Shown here: piece by piece, positions 7,951 through 16,732 of the stretch
Position numbering within the stretch: position 1 is the first letter of the stretch
Layout: every line of letters starts with the position of its first letter
NCBI GenBank assembly: GCA_000403275.2
Contig: KE159600.1
Span: 220,191-266,912 of the forward strand
DNA: 46,722 nucleotides
Reading direction: 5' to 3'
Origin: Lachnospiraceae bacterium 28-4
Lineage (GTDB): Bacteria > Bacillota > Clostridia > Lachnospirales > Lachnospiraceae
Program-made: the position numbers and the translations under genes
The notes under the pieces: model-generated
The model's database searches: none
What the model saw: only the letters and a program-made list of their open reading frames with translations
Told to the model about the DNA's origin: nothing

Positions 7951-9246
7951 ATGAAACACCCCATTCAAGAAATGATGGAACAACGCAGACAGGGAAAAAA
8001 ATGCGGCATTCCTTCCTATTGTACCGCTAACCCGCTGGCGCTGGAAATTATACTGAAACGCGCAAAACAGCTTCAAATGCCGGTACTGATCGAAGCCACT
8101 GCCAATCAGGTCAATCAATACGGCGGCTATACCGGAATGCTTCCCAAAGATTTTTATGAAATGATTCAAAAAATGGCCGGCGAGATCGGAGTACCCGAAG
8201 AACTGATCATTCTCGGCGGCGACCATCTGGGTCCCCTCACCTGGCAGAACCTTCCCGAAAAGGAAGCCATGGAAAAATCCGTGGAACTGGTTTATCAATA
8301 TGCCAAAGCGGGATTTACCAAGATCCACTTAGATACCAGTATGAAAGTAGCGGATGACCCGGAGGGACTTTTATCCACCGAGACTATCGCCCGCCGGGGC
8401 GCAGAGCTTTACAAAGCTTCCATGAAAGGCTATGAAGAGCGGAAAGCAGAAGTTCCTGACGCTATGCGGCCTGTCTTTATCATCGGGAGCGAAGTTCCAA
8501 TACCAGGCGGCGCGCAGGAGGCGGAAGACAGCCTGTCCGTCACCAGCCCGGAGGCTTTTCAAGATACCGTTGCCACTTATAAACATATTTTTGAAGAAGC
8601 CGGCGTAAAAGAAGGATGGAAGGATGTAGTTGCCGTCGTTGTACAGCCCGGCGTGGAATTCGGCGACGACCAGGTCTTCCTTTACGACCACGATGCCGCT
8701 ACAGCGCTTTGTTCCGCCCTGGAAAAATATCCGGAAGTATGCTTTGAAGGCCATTCCACCGATTACCAGAGTGCGGAATGTCTGAAAAATATGGTAAATG
8801 ACGGCATTGCTATTTTAAAAGTAGGTCCTGCTCTGACCTACGGGCTGAGGGAAGCGTTATTTGCCCTGAGTTTCATGGAAAAAGAACTGGTGCCGGAAGA
8901 CAAACGGGCCGATTTCATTGAAACATTGGAAAAAGTCATGCTGGCGGAACCCGGCAACTGGCAGAAACATTACCATGGAGACGACAAGCAGCTGGCCCTG
9001 GCAAGAAAATACAGCTTTTCCGACCGCGCCCGTTACTATATCGGACAACCCGAAGTAACGAAAGCGATCGATAAACTGTTTGACAACTTGAGGGAGTATC
9101 CGATCCCCATGAACATGCTTCACCAGTATATGCCTGTTTCTTATACAAAGGTACGCGACGGTATTCTTACTTTAGATCCTAAGGAATTGGCTTTGGACGG
9201 CGTCGCTAACTTTATGCTGGATTACGAATATGCCGTAGTTGAATAA
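7951..9246 (+). CDS. kbaZ: Tagatose-1,6-bisphosphate aldolase non-catalytic subunit (KbaZ/GatZ/AgaZ)
   Basis: A 431-residue protein of the GatZ/KbaZ family, which stabilises and activates the class II aldolase KbaY/GatY that splits tagatose-1,6-bisphosphate. Family landmarks are IPSYCTANPLALE near residue 23, LIEATANQVNQYGGYTGM near 45 and LGGDHLGPLTWQ near 90. AAAGGAGA lies before the ATG, and the gene follows the deacetylase by 38 bases. The catalytic subunit and the tagatose-6-phosphate kinase are not in this window; they may lie elsewhere or the operon may have been cut by the IS1182 insertion downstream. Confidence 0.92.
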   Translation: MKHPIQEMMEQRRQGKKCGIPSYCTANPLALEIILKRAKQLQMPVLIEATANQVNQYGGYTGMLPKDFYEMIQKMAGEIGVPEELIILGGDHLGPLTWQNLPEKEAMEKSVELVYQYAKAGFTKIHLDTSMKVADDPEGLLSTETIARRGAELYKASMKGYEERKAEVPDAMRPVFIIGSEVPIPGGAQEAEDSLSVTSPEAFQDTVATYKHIFEEAGVKEGWKDVVAVVVQPGVEFGDDQVFLYDHDAATALCSALEKYPEVCFEGHSTDYQSAECLKNMVNDGIAILKVGPALTYGLREALFALSFMEKELVPEDKRADFIETLEKVMLAEPGNWQKHYHGDDKQLALARKYSFSDRARYYIGQPEVTKAIDKLFDNLREYPIPMNMLHQYMPVSYTKVRDGILTLDPKELALDGVANFMLDYEYAVVE

Positions 9247-9481
9247 GCCCAGCCATCAAACCTGCTCCAAACAACAGGGCATCCGTATCCATAAAAATGC
9301 GTAAAAAGGGGCTGTCGGTTAATGCCGATTTTGGCCCCTGATTCCTAAGAAAAAGAGAATCCCATGAAATTCAGGCTTTTCCAAATCCTGACATTCCGTG
9401 GGATTCCTTCTTTTCTTTTCGCTGAACTTATTTTAGGGCGCAATACCCCCTTGACCTTATTTTTTTCAGGTATCCTTTTCC

Positions 9482-11236
9482 CTAAGCTGTTTTCTGCTCT
9501 GTTTTTCCCTCGTATTTTTCTATTTCCTGATGAAGGAACCGGTGATATTTATTGATATTCCGACCGATCGCGTACAGCATAAACTCTTTATATACTTTTT
9601 CGCAGCTACGATAATTAAAACGCCGGAACCCTTCGTTTTCCTTGATGTCTCCAAAGTGCCCTTCTGTCTGGATGGATCTGATCTGGCGCTTCAGGATTCC
9701 TTTCTCACTCTGGATGTTTGCCTGGGATTCCTCCTTCAGTTCTTCCCAACGCTCATTGATCTTCATGATTTTGTTCCGGTCTGCATTCTTTTCTGCATTG
9801 TATTTATACAGGCAGCGGGACTTATGTTCACACCCGCTACAGTCTGCACACCCATATACTTCGAATGTCTGGGTATATCCTTCCTGCTCTTTGGTTTCTG
9901 TCCGGATATGGCGCAGCTGCCTCCCATCATGACAGACATAGTAATGCTCATCCTCAAAGATCCGGTATGTCATGTTATAATACTTGCCGATGTCCTCCGT
10001 ATAAGCACGTGTCTTTCTTTTTTCATGATCCTGAAGTTTGATATAGCTGGCAATCTGATGCTCTTTCAGGTATAGCAGGTTCTTTTCGCTGCAATAACCG
10101 CTGTCAGCAGTCACTTCTTCCAGCACTTCACCAAAAGCCATCCGATGCTTCTCCATTACCGGGATCAGTGTATTGTAATCGGTGCGGTCATTGCTTACAT
10201 AGCCGTGGATAATGAAATAGTTCTCTACTGCGATCTGGACATTATATGCCGGTTTTAGCTGGCCATTGAGCATATGGTCTTCTTTCATCCGCATAAAGGT
10301 CGCTTCCAGGTCCGTTTTGGAATAGCTGTTGCGCTCTTTCCCCATGATCTCAAAGCATTCCTTATATCCCATCAAGCGTTTCCCGCATTCTTCCAGTTCT
10401 TCATAAAGCTGCTGGATCTGTGGTTTCCTTTGTCCTTTTCCATAAACAAACCCGATATTTTCTCTCTCAGCGATCCGGATAAGATCTTTCTGGAGCTTTA
10501 AAATTTCCAGCGGGGAACAATGATCGATCTCTATGACTGTATTATTAGACAGTTTCTTGTGTTTTGTCAGTTTCCGTTTCCGGTTTTCTGCGATCACACG
10601 TCTGACTTTTTCCATGCCCTCTATGACAAACATCCGGGCATCCCCAAGATCGTATTTCGGTCCATATCCGTTTTCCTGTAAAAACGTATTATACTTTGTA
10701 TAAAGAGCATCTATGGTATCCAGCAGGCCGGCCAGATGATAATTGATGCTTCCACGCCAGACAAAGGTATACCGGTTGGCATTGGCTTCTATTTTTGTTC
10801 CATCTATAAAAAGCTCTTTGAGCGTGACCAGACCTTCTTTTTCCAGACGGCGCAGGAACTGGTAGTTGAGTCCATCCAGCACTTGTGCAGTCAGTTTTTT
10901 CCCTTTAAAATCATAAAAAGCATCCCTCTTTGGTTTCTGTCCCCTGGTCAGCCAGATGAAAGCCAGATCCCTTTCACATAACTCCACGATACGGTCAACA
11001 GCCCTCACCCCACGCATGTTTGCATAGGTAACAACAGCATACATCATAATCGGGTTGTACCCTGTTCTGCCCTTATCCGAATAACAGGCCAGCAGGCCTG
11101 AGAAGTCCAATTCCTCCATCACTTTTTTAAGGGTATAGACGGGATCATCGTCAGGTAAACACAATTCGAAAAAGCTGAAGTTAATTTTCTGTTGCCCGAA
11201 TTCAAAAAAATCGTTATAATAATCTTGCTTAAACAT
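9482..11236 (-). CDS. IS1182-family DDE transposase
   Basis: A full-length 584-residue transposase. The N-terminal DUF772-like domain (about residues 20-120) is followed by an RNase H-fold DDE core: first Asp in FIDGTKIEANANRYTF (near residue 145), second Asp in VTADSGYCSEKN (near 360) and the Glu in the C-terminal segment around SIQTEGHFGD. A cysteine cluster (CADCSGC, then CLY) lies before the last acidic residue, as in this family. No internal stop is seen, so the element may be active. Confidence 0.93.
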   Translation of the reverse strand: MFKQDYYNDFFEFGQQKINFSFFELCLPDDDPVYTLKKVMEELDFSGLLACYSDKGRTGYNPIMMYAVVTYANMRGVRAVDRIVELCERDLAFIWLTRGQKPKRDAFYDFKGKKLTAQVLDGLNYQFLRRLEKEGLVTLKELFIDGTKIEANANRYTFVWRGSINYHLAGLLDTIDALYTKYNTFLQENGYGPKYDLGDARMFVIEGMEKVRRVIAENRKRKLTKHKKLSNNTVIEIDHCSPLEILKLQKDLIRIAERENIGFVYGKGQRKPQIQQLYEELEECGKRLMGYKECFEIMGKERNSYSKTDLEATFMRMKEDHMLNGQLKPAYNVQIAVENYFIIHGYVSNDRTDYNTLIPVMEKHRMAFGEVLEEVTADSGYCSEKNLLYLKEHQIASYIKLQDHEKRKTRAYTEDIGKYYNMTYRIFEDEHYYVCHDGRQLRHIRTETKEQEGYTQTFEVYGCADCSGCEHKSRCLYKYNAEKNADRNKIMKINERWEELKEESQANIQSEKGILKRQIRSIQTEGHFGDIKENEGFRRFNYRSCEKVYKEFMLYAIGRNINKYHRFLHQEIEKYEGKTEQKTA

Positions 11237-11263
11237 AGTTACATTATAACATGTAACGGAGAG

Positions 11264-11300
11264 AAAGATGGTTGTCGTTAGCCATCTTTTTTTCTGTTTT
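11264..11300 (+). terminator. Terminator-like hairpin inside the right end of the IS1182 element
   Basis: AAAGATGG pairs with CCATCTTT across a ten-base loop, followed by a T-rich run on the plus strand. It lies just upstream of the transposase start when read on the minus strand, so it could shield the transposase from outside transcription. A second hairpin (CAGGTG/CACCTG) follows at about 11308-11350. Confidence 0.5.
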
Positions 11301-11415
11301 TAAGATTCAGGGACAGGTGTAACTTTCACAAGTCGCACCTGCCCCTGTTTTGCTTAGGGCTATCTATTTCCCGACAGCCCCTTTTTTCATTCCCAATCTT
11401 CTTGCTCCTTCCGGT

Positions 11416-11883
11416 TCAAAATCCTTCTTCCTTCCTCTGTTTCCGCATTTCCCGTCTCCTGATTCCGGCTTCCCACTCCGCCTTTTCCGCCTCGGTCTCA
11501 ATAAGAAGCCCCGGCACTTCCACCGGATTTCCTTCCGCATCCACGGCGACCAGAGTCAGATAGGCTCTGTTTATAGGCTTTCTTATGCCTTTCATGTCTT
11601 CTATATAAGTATCCACCCGTATTTCCATAGAAGTTCTTCCCACATATGTCACTCTTCCAATCAGCACAATCAGATCTTTCTGATACGCCCCCCGTATAAA
11701 TTTCAAATTATCTACGGAAGCGGTGATTACATCTTTCTGCGCATGCCTGAGGGCAACAAGGCCGGCCAGTTCATCGATCCATTCCATCAGCTTCCCGCCA
11801 AACAACCTCCCTGCGCCATTTAAATGTTCCGGACGCACTTGGTATACCTGTTCTATCCTGGATTCCGATACCGTTTTTTTCAT
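11416..11883 (-). CDS. Acyl-CoA thioesterase, hotdog fold (YciA/BFIT-like)
   Basis: A 155-residue single hotdog-domain protein predicted to hydrolyse acyl-CoA thioesters in the cytoplasm. The N-terminal block HLNGAGRLFGGKLMEWIDE matches the catalytic region of the family, with Asn and Asp as likely catalytic residues. The charged C-terminal tail (RRREMRKQRKEE) is not part of the fold. It follows the oxidoreductase gene on the same strand after a hairpin. Confidence 0.88.
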   Translation of the reverse strand: MKKTVSESRIEQVYQVRPEHLNGAGRLFGGKLMEWIDELAGLVALRHAQKDVITASVDNLKFIRGAYQKDLIVLIGRVTYVGRTSMEIRVDTYIEDMKGIRKPINRAYLTLVAVDAEGNPVEVPGLLIETEAEKAEWEAGIRRREMRKQRKEEGF

Positions 11884-11916
11884 ATCGATCTCTTTTTTCC
11901 TTTCTATAAAACAATC

Positions 11917-11945
11917 GAACAGGGAAGAAAATCTTCCCTGTCCGC
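11917..11945 (-). terminator. Hairpin between the oxidoreductase and thioesterase genes
   Basis: CAGGGAAGA pairs perfectly with TCTTCCCTG around a tiny loop, 20 or so bases after the oxidoreductase stop. T-rich tails exist on both sides; the plus-strand run of six T is the better one. It probably reduces readthrough from the long upstream operon. Confidence 0.55.
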
Positions 11946-11963
11946 TTTTTTCAATCGCAACGA

Positions 11964-12953
11964 TTAAACATCGTTTGGAAAAAGAATTCCTGCTTTCTTT
12001 CTTGCTAATTCCAGGACTTCCATTACATCGACCATCACATCAAGGCCCTGATATATTGTTTCATAGTCTTCATTCAAAAGAAGACTGGTCAATTTTCCCA
12101 CTTCATAATACCATGGGTTCGGCTTTTCCTGCTCATTAAAGTTCTCTTCCGAATCCTTTGTAACTACCTGGACTCCGGCCATTCGGTTACTTCCGCTTTT
12201 CACGTAAATATAACCTTTTTCCCCTTCAATCTGGAAAGAATTCACGCCCCAGGTATCCTTGGCTCCCGCCGATTCGCTGACAAATCCATCATACTTCATG
12301 ATCAAAATTCCCGAAGTATCCGCCAGCCCTTCATAAATATTCGGAAAATAAATGGCTTCCTGCGGTTTTCCGAATAAAGCAATATTCAGGTATACATTAT
12401 AAAAATTAATATCCATCAGGCATCCGCCGCCATATTCGGGATTGAAAACATTTGGTTTCCCGCCTTCCAGCACCTGGTCATAGCGGCTGGAATATTGGCT
12501 GAAATTGCCCAGCACAAGTTTCACTTTTCCCACTTTGGGCAGTTCTCTTTTTACCACTTCAAAATTAGGAAGAAATGCAGTCGGAACGGCGTCTACCAGG
12601 AGCAGATGTTTCTCCTTGGCAAGCGCAGCCAATTCCCGTGCCTGCTCCGCCTTCGTGCAGAACGGCTTCTCGCAAACCACATTTTTCCCTGCCAGCAACG
12701 CTTTTTTTGTCTGTTCATAATGAAGAAGGTTCGGAGATGCCACATAAACCACGTTGACTTCCTCGTCCTCCAGAAACTCATCCAGATCCGTATATACTTT
12801 ATCGGCACCATACTCTGCCGCCAGCTGTTTCCCCTTCTCTTCCGTTCTCGAATACACCGCCGCAAGCCGGATTCCATCCGTAACCGCCACATTATCGAGT
12901 ATCGAATGTACAATGGGACCCGAACCAATCGTGCCCAGTCTGATTTCTTTCAT
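11964..12953 (-). CDS. Gfo/Idh/MocA-family oxidoreductase
   Basis: A 329-residue NAD(P)-dependent dehydrogenase. The Rossmann domain starts with RLGTIGSGPIVHSIL (a GxGxI-type loop), the EKP motif lies in NVVCEKPFCTKAEQA near residue 95, and the C-terminal alpha/beta domain includes GGGCLMDINFYNVY. Substrate is probably a sugar or polyol but cannot be read from sequence. AAAGGAGACACT precedes the ATG. The start lies only 26 bases after the last small gene of the nucleotide operon, so it may be co-transcribed. Confidence 0.9.
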   Translation of the reverse strand: MKEIRLGTIGSGPIVHSILDNVAVTDGIRLAAVYSRTEEKGKQLAAEYGADKVYTDLDEFLEDEEVNVVYVASPNLLHYEQTKKALLAGKNVVCEKPFCTKAEQARELAALAKEKHLLLVDAVPTAFLPNFEVVKRELPKVGKVKLVLGNFSQYSSRYDQVLEGGKPNVFNPEYGGGCLMDINFYNVYLNIALFGKPQEAIYFPNIYEGLADTSGILIMKYDGFVSESAGAKDTWGVNSFQIEGEKGYIYVKSGSNRMAGVQVVTKDSEENFNEQEKPNPWYYEVGKLTSLLLNEDYETIYQGLDVMVDVMEVLELARKKAGILFPNDV

Positions 12954-12979
12954 AGTGTCTCCTTTTTGTCCTGATGTCT

Positions 12980-13540
12980 TTATTCTCTTGGTTTTTCTTC
13001 CGTTTTTTCATCGCCTAATAATTGCCCTGCTTTGAACGCCAATATCATCAGTTCGATTGATTGGGGATCGCACCTCCTGAACTTCAAATAATAATACAAC
13101 GTATCCAGGAAATTCTGAAATGCTTTCTGTTTTTCTTCAACAATCGGCATATTTACTCTGTCCCCCAGCAAATAACTAACCAGGCGAGACAGCGCAAATT
13201 TCTCATTGATATAGATATTCCTATCGTCATTCAATTCATCCGCCGTCAACTGAATGGGCTTTCTTTGGACGAGCCAGAAAGTTTCATAAGCTTTTATTTT
13301 GATTCCGTTCGTATGACTGATTTTCTGGTATTTTTTCAAACGGTACACGTCAGAAAAATAATCCAACAAAGACTGCATCAAGATCTCCGCATTTATTTTT
13401 GCTTCATCTTCCATCCTCATTCGCTTGATAAAGGCTTTCATTTCTTCATATATTTGCTCAAACCGGCTCTGTATCACTTCCCGTTTAAATTCAGAAACAA
13501 TTTCCTCATAATTTGCATAAGTATTTTCAATATTATTCAT
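12980..13540 (-). CDS. Unrecognised 186-residue protein ending the nucleotide-metabolism operon
   Basis: I do not recognise this protein. It is charged and probably mostly helical, with a Glu/Lys-rich N-terminal half (FEQIYEEMKAFIKRMRMEDEAK), no signal peptide and no membrane segment. The ATG at 13540 is preceded by AGGTGG and overlaps the end of the 76-residue gene by eight bases, so translation is coupled. A longer frame from 13636 would overlap that gene almost wholly. Last of six genes in the dGTPase-RelA block; a regulator, adaptor or immunity role is possible but unsupported. Confidence 0.75.
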   Translation of the reverse strand: MNNIENTYANYEEIVSEFKREVIQSRFEQIYEEMKAFIKRMRMEDEAKINAEILMQSLLDYFSDVYRLKKYQKISHTNGIKIKAYETFWLVQRKPIQLTADELNDDRNIYINEKFALSRLVSYLLGDRVNMPIVEEKQKAFQNFLDTLYYYLKFRRCDPQSIELMILAFKAGQLLGDEKTEEKPRE

Positions 13541-13763
13541 AATCCACCTGACCACATAAAAACATTGCATTATAGAAGTTCCTGGTTGAGAGAAAACGTA
13601 GGTAATTTCCCAATTCCCTCTCTTCCAGGTCCCCATGATGGACAGCAGCGGTATTACTTAATTTGTGATTCCTTAATTTTCCTTCTTCGATCATTCGCAT
13701 GATTCTTTCACTGACCTGCTTCGTTTCCTCCGAAATGTACTCGTTTACCGTTATCTTCTCCAT
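13533..13763 (-). CDS. Unrecognised 76-residue protein
   Basis: A small acidic-basic protein (MEKITVNEYISEETKQVSER at its start) with no membrane segment and no family I know. AAAGGAGCGG lies before the ATG. It begins 12 bases after the RelA/SpoT-like gene and overlaps the next gene, so it is firmly part of the operon. Its size and place beside an alarmone synthetase resemble a small partner or antitoxin, which is only a hypothesis. Confidence 0.72.
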   Translation of the reverse strand: MEKITVNEYISEETKQVSERIMRMIEEGKLRNHKLSNTAAVHHGDLEERELGNYLRFLSTRNFYNAMFLCGQVDYE

Positions 13764-13775
13764 AATTCCGCTCCT

Positions 13776-14681
13776 TTAGTTGAATAAAATATTATTTAAG
13801 CAGTCAACAGGCGTTTCCATTTTTTGAATATCGGGCGGTTTGCCACCCGCCAAAAATGATTCTTCTGATCTTTCCACTTGGGATTCCTCCTCTGGCGCCG
13901 TTCCTTTCCGCTCATTTGATAATTCCAAATAAAACGATCCCAATTCATCTGCCAAACCCACAAGATGGTTCATCAGCCCCGCATACCTGTTTAGTTTTAT
14001 ATCCGTTGCATATTCAGGATATCTCACTGCATGATCCATTTCCCCTAAAGCTTCTTCAAACAGTGTGCGTAATTGAAGTTCCACACATATATCATCACAT
14101 TTCAGCACATAATGCACAGAGCGGTAATTTTGTTTGCTGATGATATTCTCACTTCCCAGATACTTCATATATAATTCTTTATTATCCCCGTCGCGGATAT
14201 GCGCTCTTACAGGTTCGGCCAAATACTGCCCTCTTTTTCGATCATACTTTGTATAATCGTCTTCCGGTATGTACAAATCACGGTTATCTTCAAAATTAGA
14301 AAGAATCCGGCTATGTATCTGCGGCCAGTCTTCCTTAAAAGTCATCAATCCTCTGAAACCAATCAAGTCCCTGACAATCTTCCAATAATTGTTTTCATCA
14401 ATATCTTTATATTTTGTGTAGTTATCCTTTCTTTTACGGATAATTTTGGCAATAAGATGATCCGGTTCTTTGACTCTCCAATAAATGAAATGCATCCCTA
14501 ATGCCTTCGGATTCGGAAACACCGTTTGCGATAATCTCTTTCCGGCATCGCAATAATCTTTTTCTCTTTTGTCCTTATAATCATCATGGATTTTTGTTAA
14601 TGTCTCCCATGATATGTCCGCTGCTTTAAAATCTTCTTCTTGTATTTTATATGTCAGGAGAAAGTCTTCTTTTGTCTTCAT
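13776..14681 (-). CDS. RelA/SpoT-domain nucleotidyltransferase (small alarmone synthetase-like)
   Basis: A 301-residue single-domain synthetase of the RelA/SpoT family (COG2357-like). It has no HD hydrolase, TGS or ACT domain of its own. Key motifs: the ATP-binding stretch WRVKEPDHLIAKIIRKRKD near residue 70, the metal Asp in VRDLIGFRGLMTF near 110, YRSVH near 190 and VELQLRTLFEEALGEMDH near 207. All catalytic positions look intact, so pyrophosphate transfer to a nucleotide or to tRNA (as in toxSAS enzymes) is expected. The last 50 residues are acidic and variable. An HD phosphohydrolase gene lies directly upstream, and the operon also encodes a dGTPase-like and a Nudix protein. Confidence 0.88.
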   Translation of the reverse strand: MKTKEDFLLTYKIQEEDFKAADISWETLTKIHDDYKDKREKDYCDAGKRLSQTVFPNPKALGMHFIYWRVKEPDHLIAKIIRKRKDNYTKYKDIDENNYWKIVRDLIGFRGLMTFKEDWPQIHSRILSNFEDNRDLYIPEDDYTKYDRKRGQYLAEPVRAHIRDGDNKELYMKYLGSENIISKQNYRSVHYVLKCDDICVELQLRTLFEEALGEMDHAVRYPEYATDIKLNRYAGLMNHLVGLADELGSFYLELSNERKGTAPEEESQVERSEESFLAGGKPPDIQKMETPVDCLNNILFN

Positions 14682-14721
14682 AATCTGTCCTGTTATTAAA
14701 TTTTTTTATTTATAAATCCTC

Positions 14722-15339
14722 TTAATAGTATTTCCGGCAGACATTGCTCACATACTCTCTGTCTTTTATCTTTTTACGAAGTCTTTGCAGCCGGGAATGC
14801 TCTTCCGGGATATCCAGCCAGAATTTCATCAAGCCGTTCTTCCCGTATTTTTTATTCGTATACTGGTATACTCTGTCCACCTGTTCTTCAAAAGAATAAT
14901 GCTTATAGTGAACCGCGCCAAACTGAACTGCCCGCCTGATAACAGTTTCCGCATCCAGTGACTTATCTGCCTGATAAATGATCTTCCCATACAAGGATCG
15001 CGGTTCTTTCCCCAACGATGTACTATGATCCTCCACCGCCTGAGCCATAATTGTTATATCTTGTCTGTCAAACCACTTCGGAAGATAAACATCCGTCTTT
15101 AAAATAATAGCTGACTGAAATCCATGGTCTTCCCTCGACACTCGCATGCCGATATCATGATAAGCAGCAATCACATAAGCCATTTCCCGATCACCTCCGG
15201 TCTTACCCGCCAAAAACAGGCTTTTAGCAATTACCTGCTCAATATGTTCCTGCCCATGCGCCTTATCAAAATTGCGGTATTGCGGAAGGATATTATTTAC
15301 AATATAATTTTCCAGGTCGCAGCGAATGCTTTCTTTCAT
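14722..15339 (-). CDS. Small HD-domain phosphohydrolase
   Basis: A 205-residue HD protein. The metal ligands are visible: His in AHGQEHIEQVI near residue 29, the HD pair in AAYHDIGM near 60, further His in AVEDHST, and the last Asp in IYQADKSLD. I chose ATG 15339 because GAGGAATAAA precedes it; it then begins one base after the stop of the kinase-Nudix gene. Standing directly before the RelA/SpoT-like gene, it could hydrolyse that enzyme's product, as small alarmone hydrolases do when serving as antitoxins. This pairing is inferred. Confidence 0.85.
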   Translation of the reverse strand: MKESIRCDLENYIVNNILPQYRNFDKAHGQEHIEQVIAKSLFLAGKTGGDREMAYVIAAYHDIGMRVSREDHGFQSAIILKTDVYLPKWFDRQDITIMAQAVEDHSTSLGKEPRSLYGKIIYQADKSLDAETVIRRAVQFGAVHYKHYSFEEQVDRVYQYTNKKYGKNGLMKFWLDIPEEHSRLQRLRKKIKDREYVSNVCRKYY

Positions 15340-15340
15340 T

Positions 15341-16732
15341 TTATTCCTCGTTATCAAACATTGATAATTGCCCGGTGCCAACACGGAAATATTTTTTCAA
15401 AATAACTTCCGCCCATGAATTTCCCTCGTTATAAATAGAATAAGGATCCACAAACCTTCCGCTTTTACCCTTTCCGCGGTTCATCTTCAGTTCTCCTGAT
15501 TCCATCCGTACTTTCAGCGTTTCTTCCTTCACTTCAATAACAAAGCAAACTGCCATATGAAGGTCGCTCCTGCTGGCATCCCTGACATATATAATATCCG
15601 GCAGCAAACCATCCAACGTAATCGAAATTCCAAGTTCTTCTCTGACCTCACGTTTCAATGCAGCCTTGCAGATTTCAAGAAAACCATCGTCCTCACAGCA
15701 ATTAGTATCCTCACGCCGGATATGGCCGCCTACATATGGCAGAGTTTTATCTTTTTCCCTGGAATCCTCCCTCGTCGCCTTCGGCGCTTTTCGCACCGCC
15801 AGCACATATCCCGTGGTTTCTTCCCTGATCACAACGATAGGAATAGGCTGCACATACCTGTCATCTTCTTCTAAGACGGAACGCTGTCCAAACATAAGCT
15901 TCTGTTCCATACCACCCAATTCCTCATACCTGCTATATGCCATCCATGGATTTTCTCTGAATTGTTCTATCATCTGATCCGATAAGCTGATATACCCTAT
16001 CTGTTCCTCGAATAATTCCTTTAGAATCCTCAATGCAGTCTCCGTAACCTCTTTTCCTATATCATTCTGATCCTTGTCCGAAGTATCTATCGTATGCATC
16101 TCGCGAAACCAATTTTTATCCCGCAAATATTTCTCCGTATCTTCTATCGCTTTTAAATATTCTTTTAAGACTGTTTCATTCATAATTGAGCCAGAAACAT
16201 CTGTTAATAGTGAAGCATATTCCCTTTCAATAGAAACATCCGGTCTCGCCTTATAAATAAATACGATATCAATATAGGAAATCAGCTCTCTCATTGACAA
16301 AAACTGATCCATGATCTCTTTCATCTTATGATCCATCTTTTTCTGGTTTAAAAGCCATTGGAACCAGCACATGGCATCAAAAATCCCACGGTCAATGATG
16401 ATCACATCATGTTGCATCCTGTCCGATTCCAGCTCACCGATCAATGAACGGATAGAATCGCAGGCAGTCCAGACATTAAACATAGGGCTATGTTTATCCT
16501 TTACCGGACAAATACTGGCTGATTCCTGAAGTACCTTTACTTTAAAATCATTTCTTTTCAAAAACTGCATCAACGAATTGATACTGGATGTTTTTCCTGA
16601 TTTTGGCGCACCGCTGAATTCAATAACCAAAGGCCGCCTTTTTCGGTATTCTCCTGTAATTTCTTTTACTTGAGCCGCTTTTTCTTTCAGTTCTTCAATA
16701 TATTTTCTCTTATTATCCATGTTGTTATTCAT
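15341..16732 (-). CDS. P-loop nucleotide kinase-like and Nudix hydrolase fusion
   Basis: A 463-residue two-domain protein. Residues 1 to about 230 form a P-loop domain with Walker A GAPKSGKTSS and a kinase-type Walker B VIIIDRGIFDAM, similar to deoxynucleoside or thymidylate kinases. From about 280 to the end is a Nudix domain: PYVGGHIRRED, then after a short insertion the core ALKREVREELGI. The two activities suggest sensing or clearing of modified nucleotides. The start at 16732 has GGGAAT upstream and overlaps the dGTPase-like stop by eight bases. The fusion is unusual; substrates cannot be named from sequence. Confidence 0.85.
   Translation of the reverse strand: MNNNMDNKRKYIEELKEKAAQVKEITGEYRKRRPLVIEFSGAPKSGKTSSINSLMQFLKRNDFKVKVLQESASICPVKDKHSPMFNVWTACDSIRSLIGELESDRMQHDVIIIDRGIFDAMCWFQWLLNQKKMDHKMKEIMDQFLSMRELISYIDIVFIYKARPDVSIEREYASLLTDVSGSIMNETVLKEYLKAIEDTEKYLRDKNWFREMHTIDTSDKDQNDIGKEVTETALRILKELFEEQIGYISLSDQMIEQFRENPWMAYSRYEELGGMEQKLMFGQRSVLEEDDRYVQPIPIVVIREETTGYVLAVRKAPKATREDSREKDKTLPYVGGHIRREDTNCCEDDGFLEICKAALKREVREELGISITLDGLLPDIIYVRDASRSDLHMAVCFVIEVKEETLKVRMESGELKMNRGKGKSGRFVDPYSIYNEGNSWAEVILKKYFRVGTGQLSMFDNEE

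Larger units (their letters stand above)
9308..11381 (-). mobile_element. Complete IS1182-family insertion sequence
   Basis: Terminal inverted repeats GGGGCTGTCGG (9308-9318) and its complement (11371-11381) enclose a single transposase gene. Runs of A on the left and T on the right extend the symmetry outwards, so either the repeat is longer than 11 bases or the element entered a terminator-like A/T palindrome. It lies between the sugar locus and the thioesterase gene. Confidence 0.88.

Noticed and set aside
13061-13702. A 213-codon plus-strand frame across the small genes after RelA
   Set aside because: Basic and aromatic-rich composition typical of an antisense frame, no ribosome site; the minus strand has three coupled genes with good starts.
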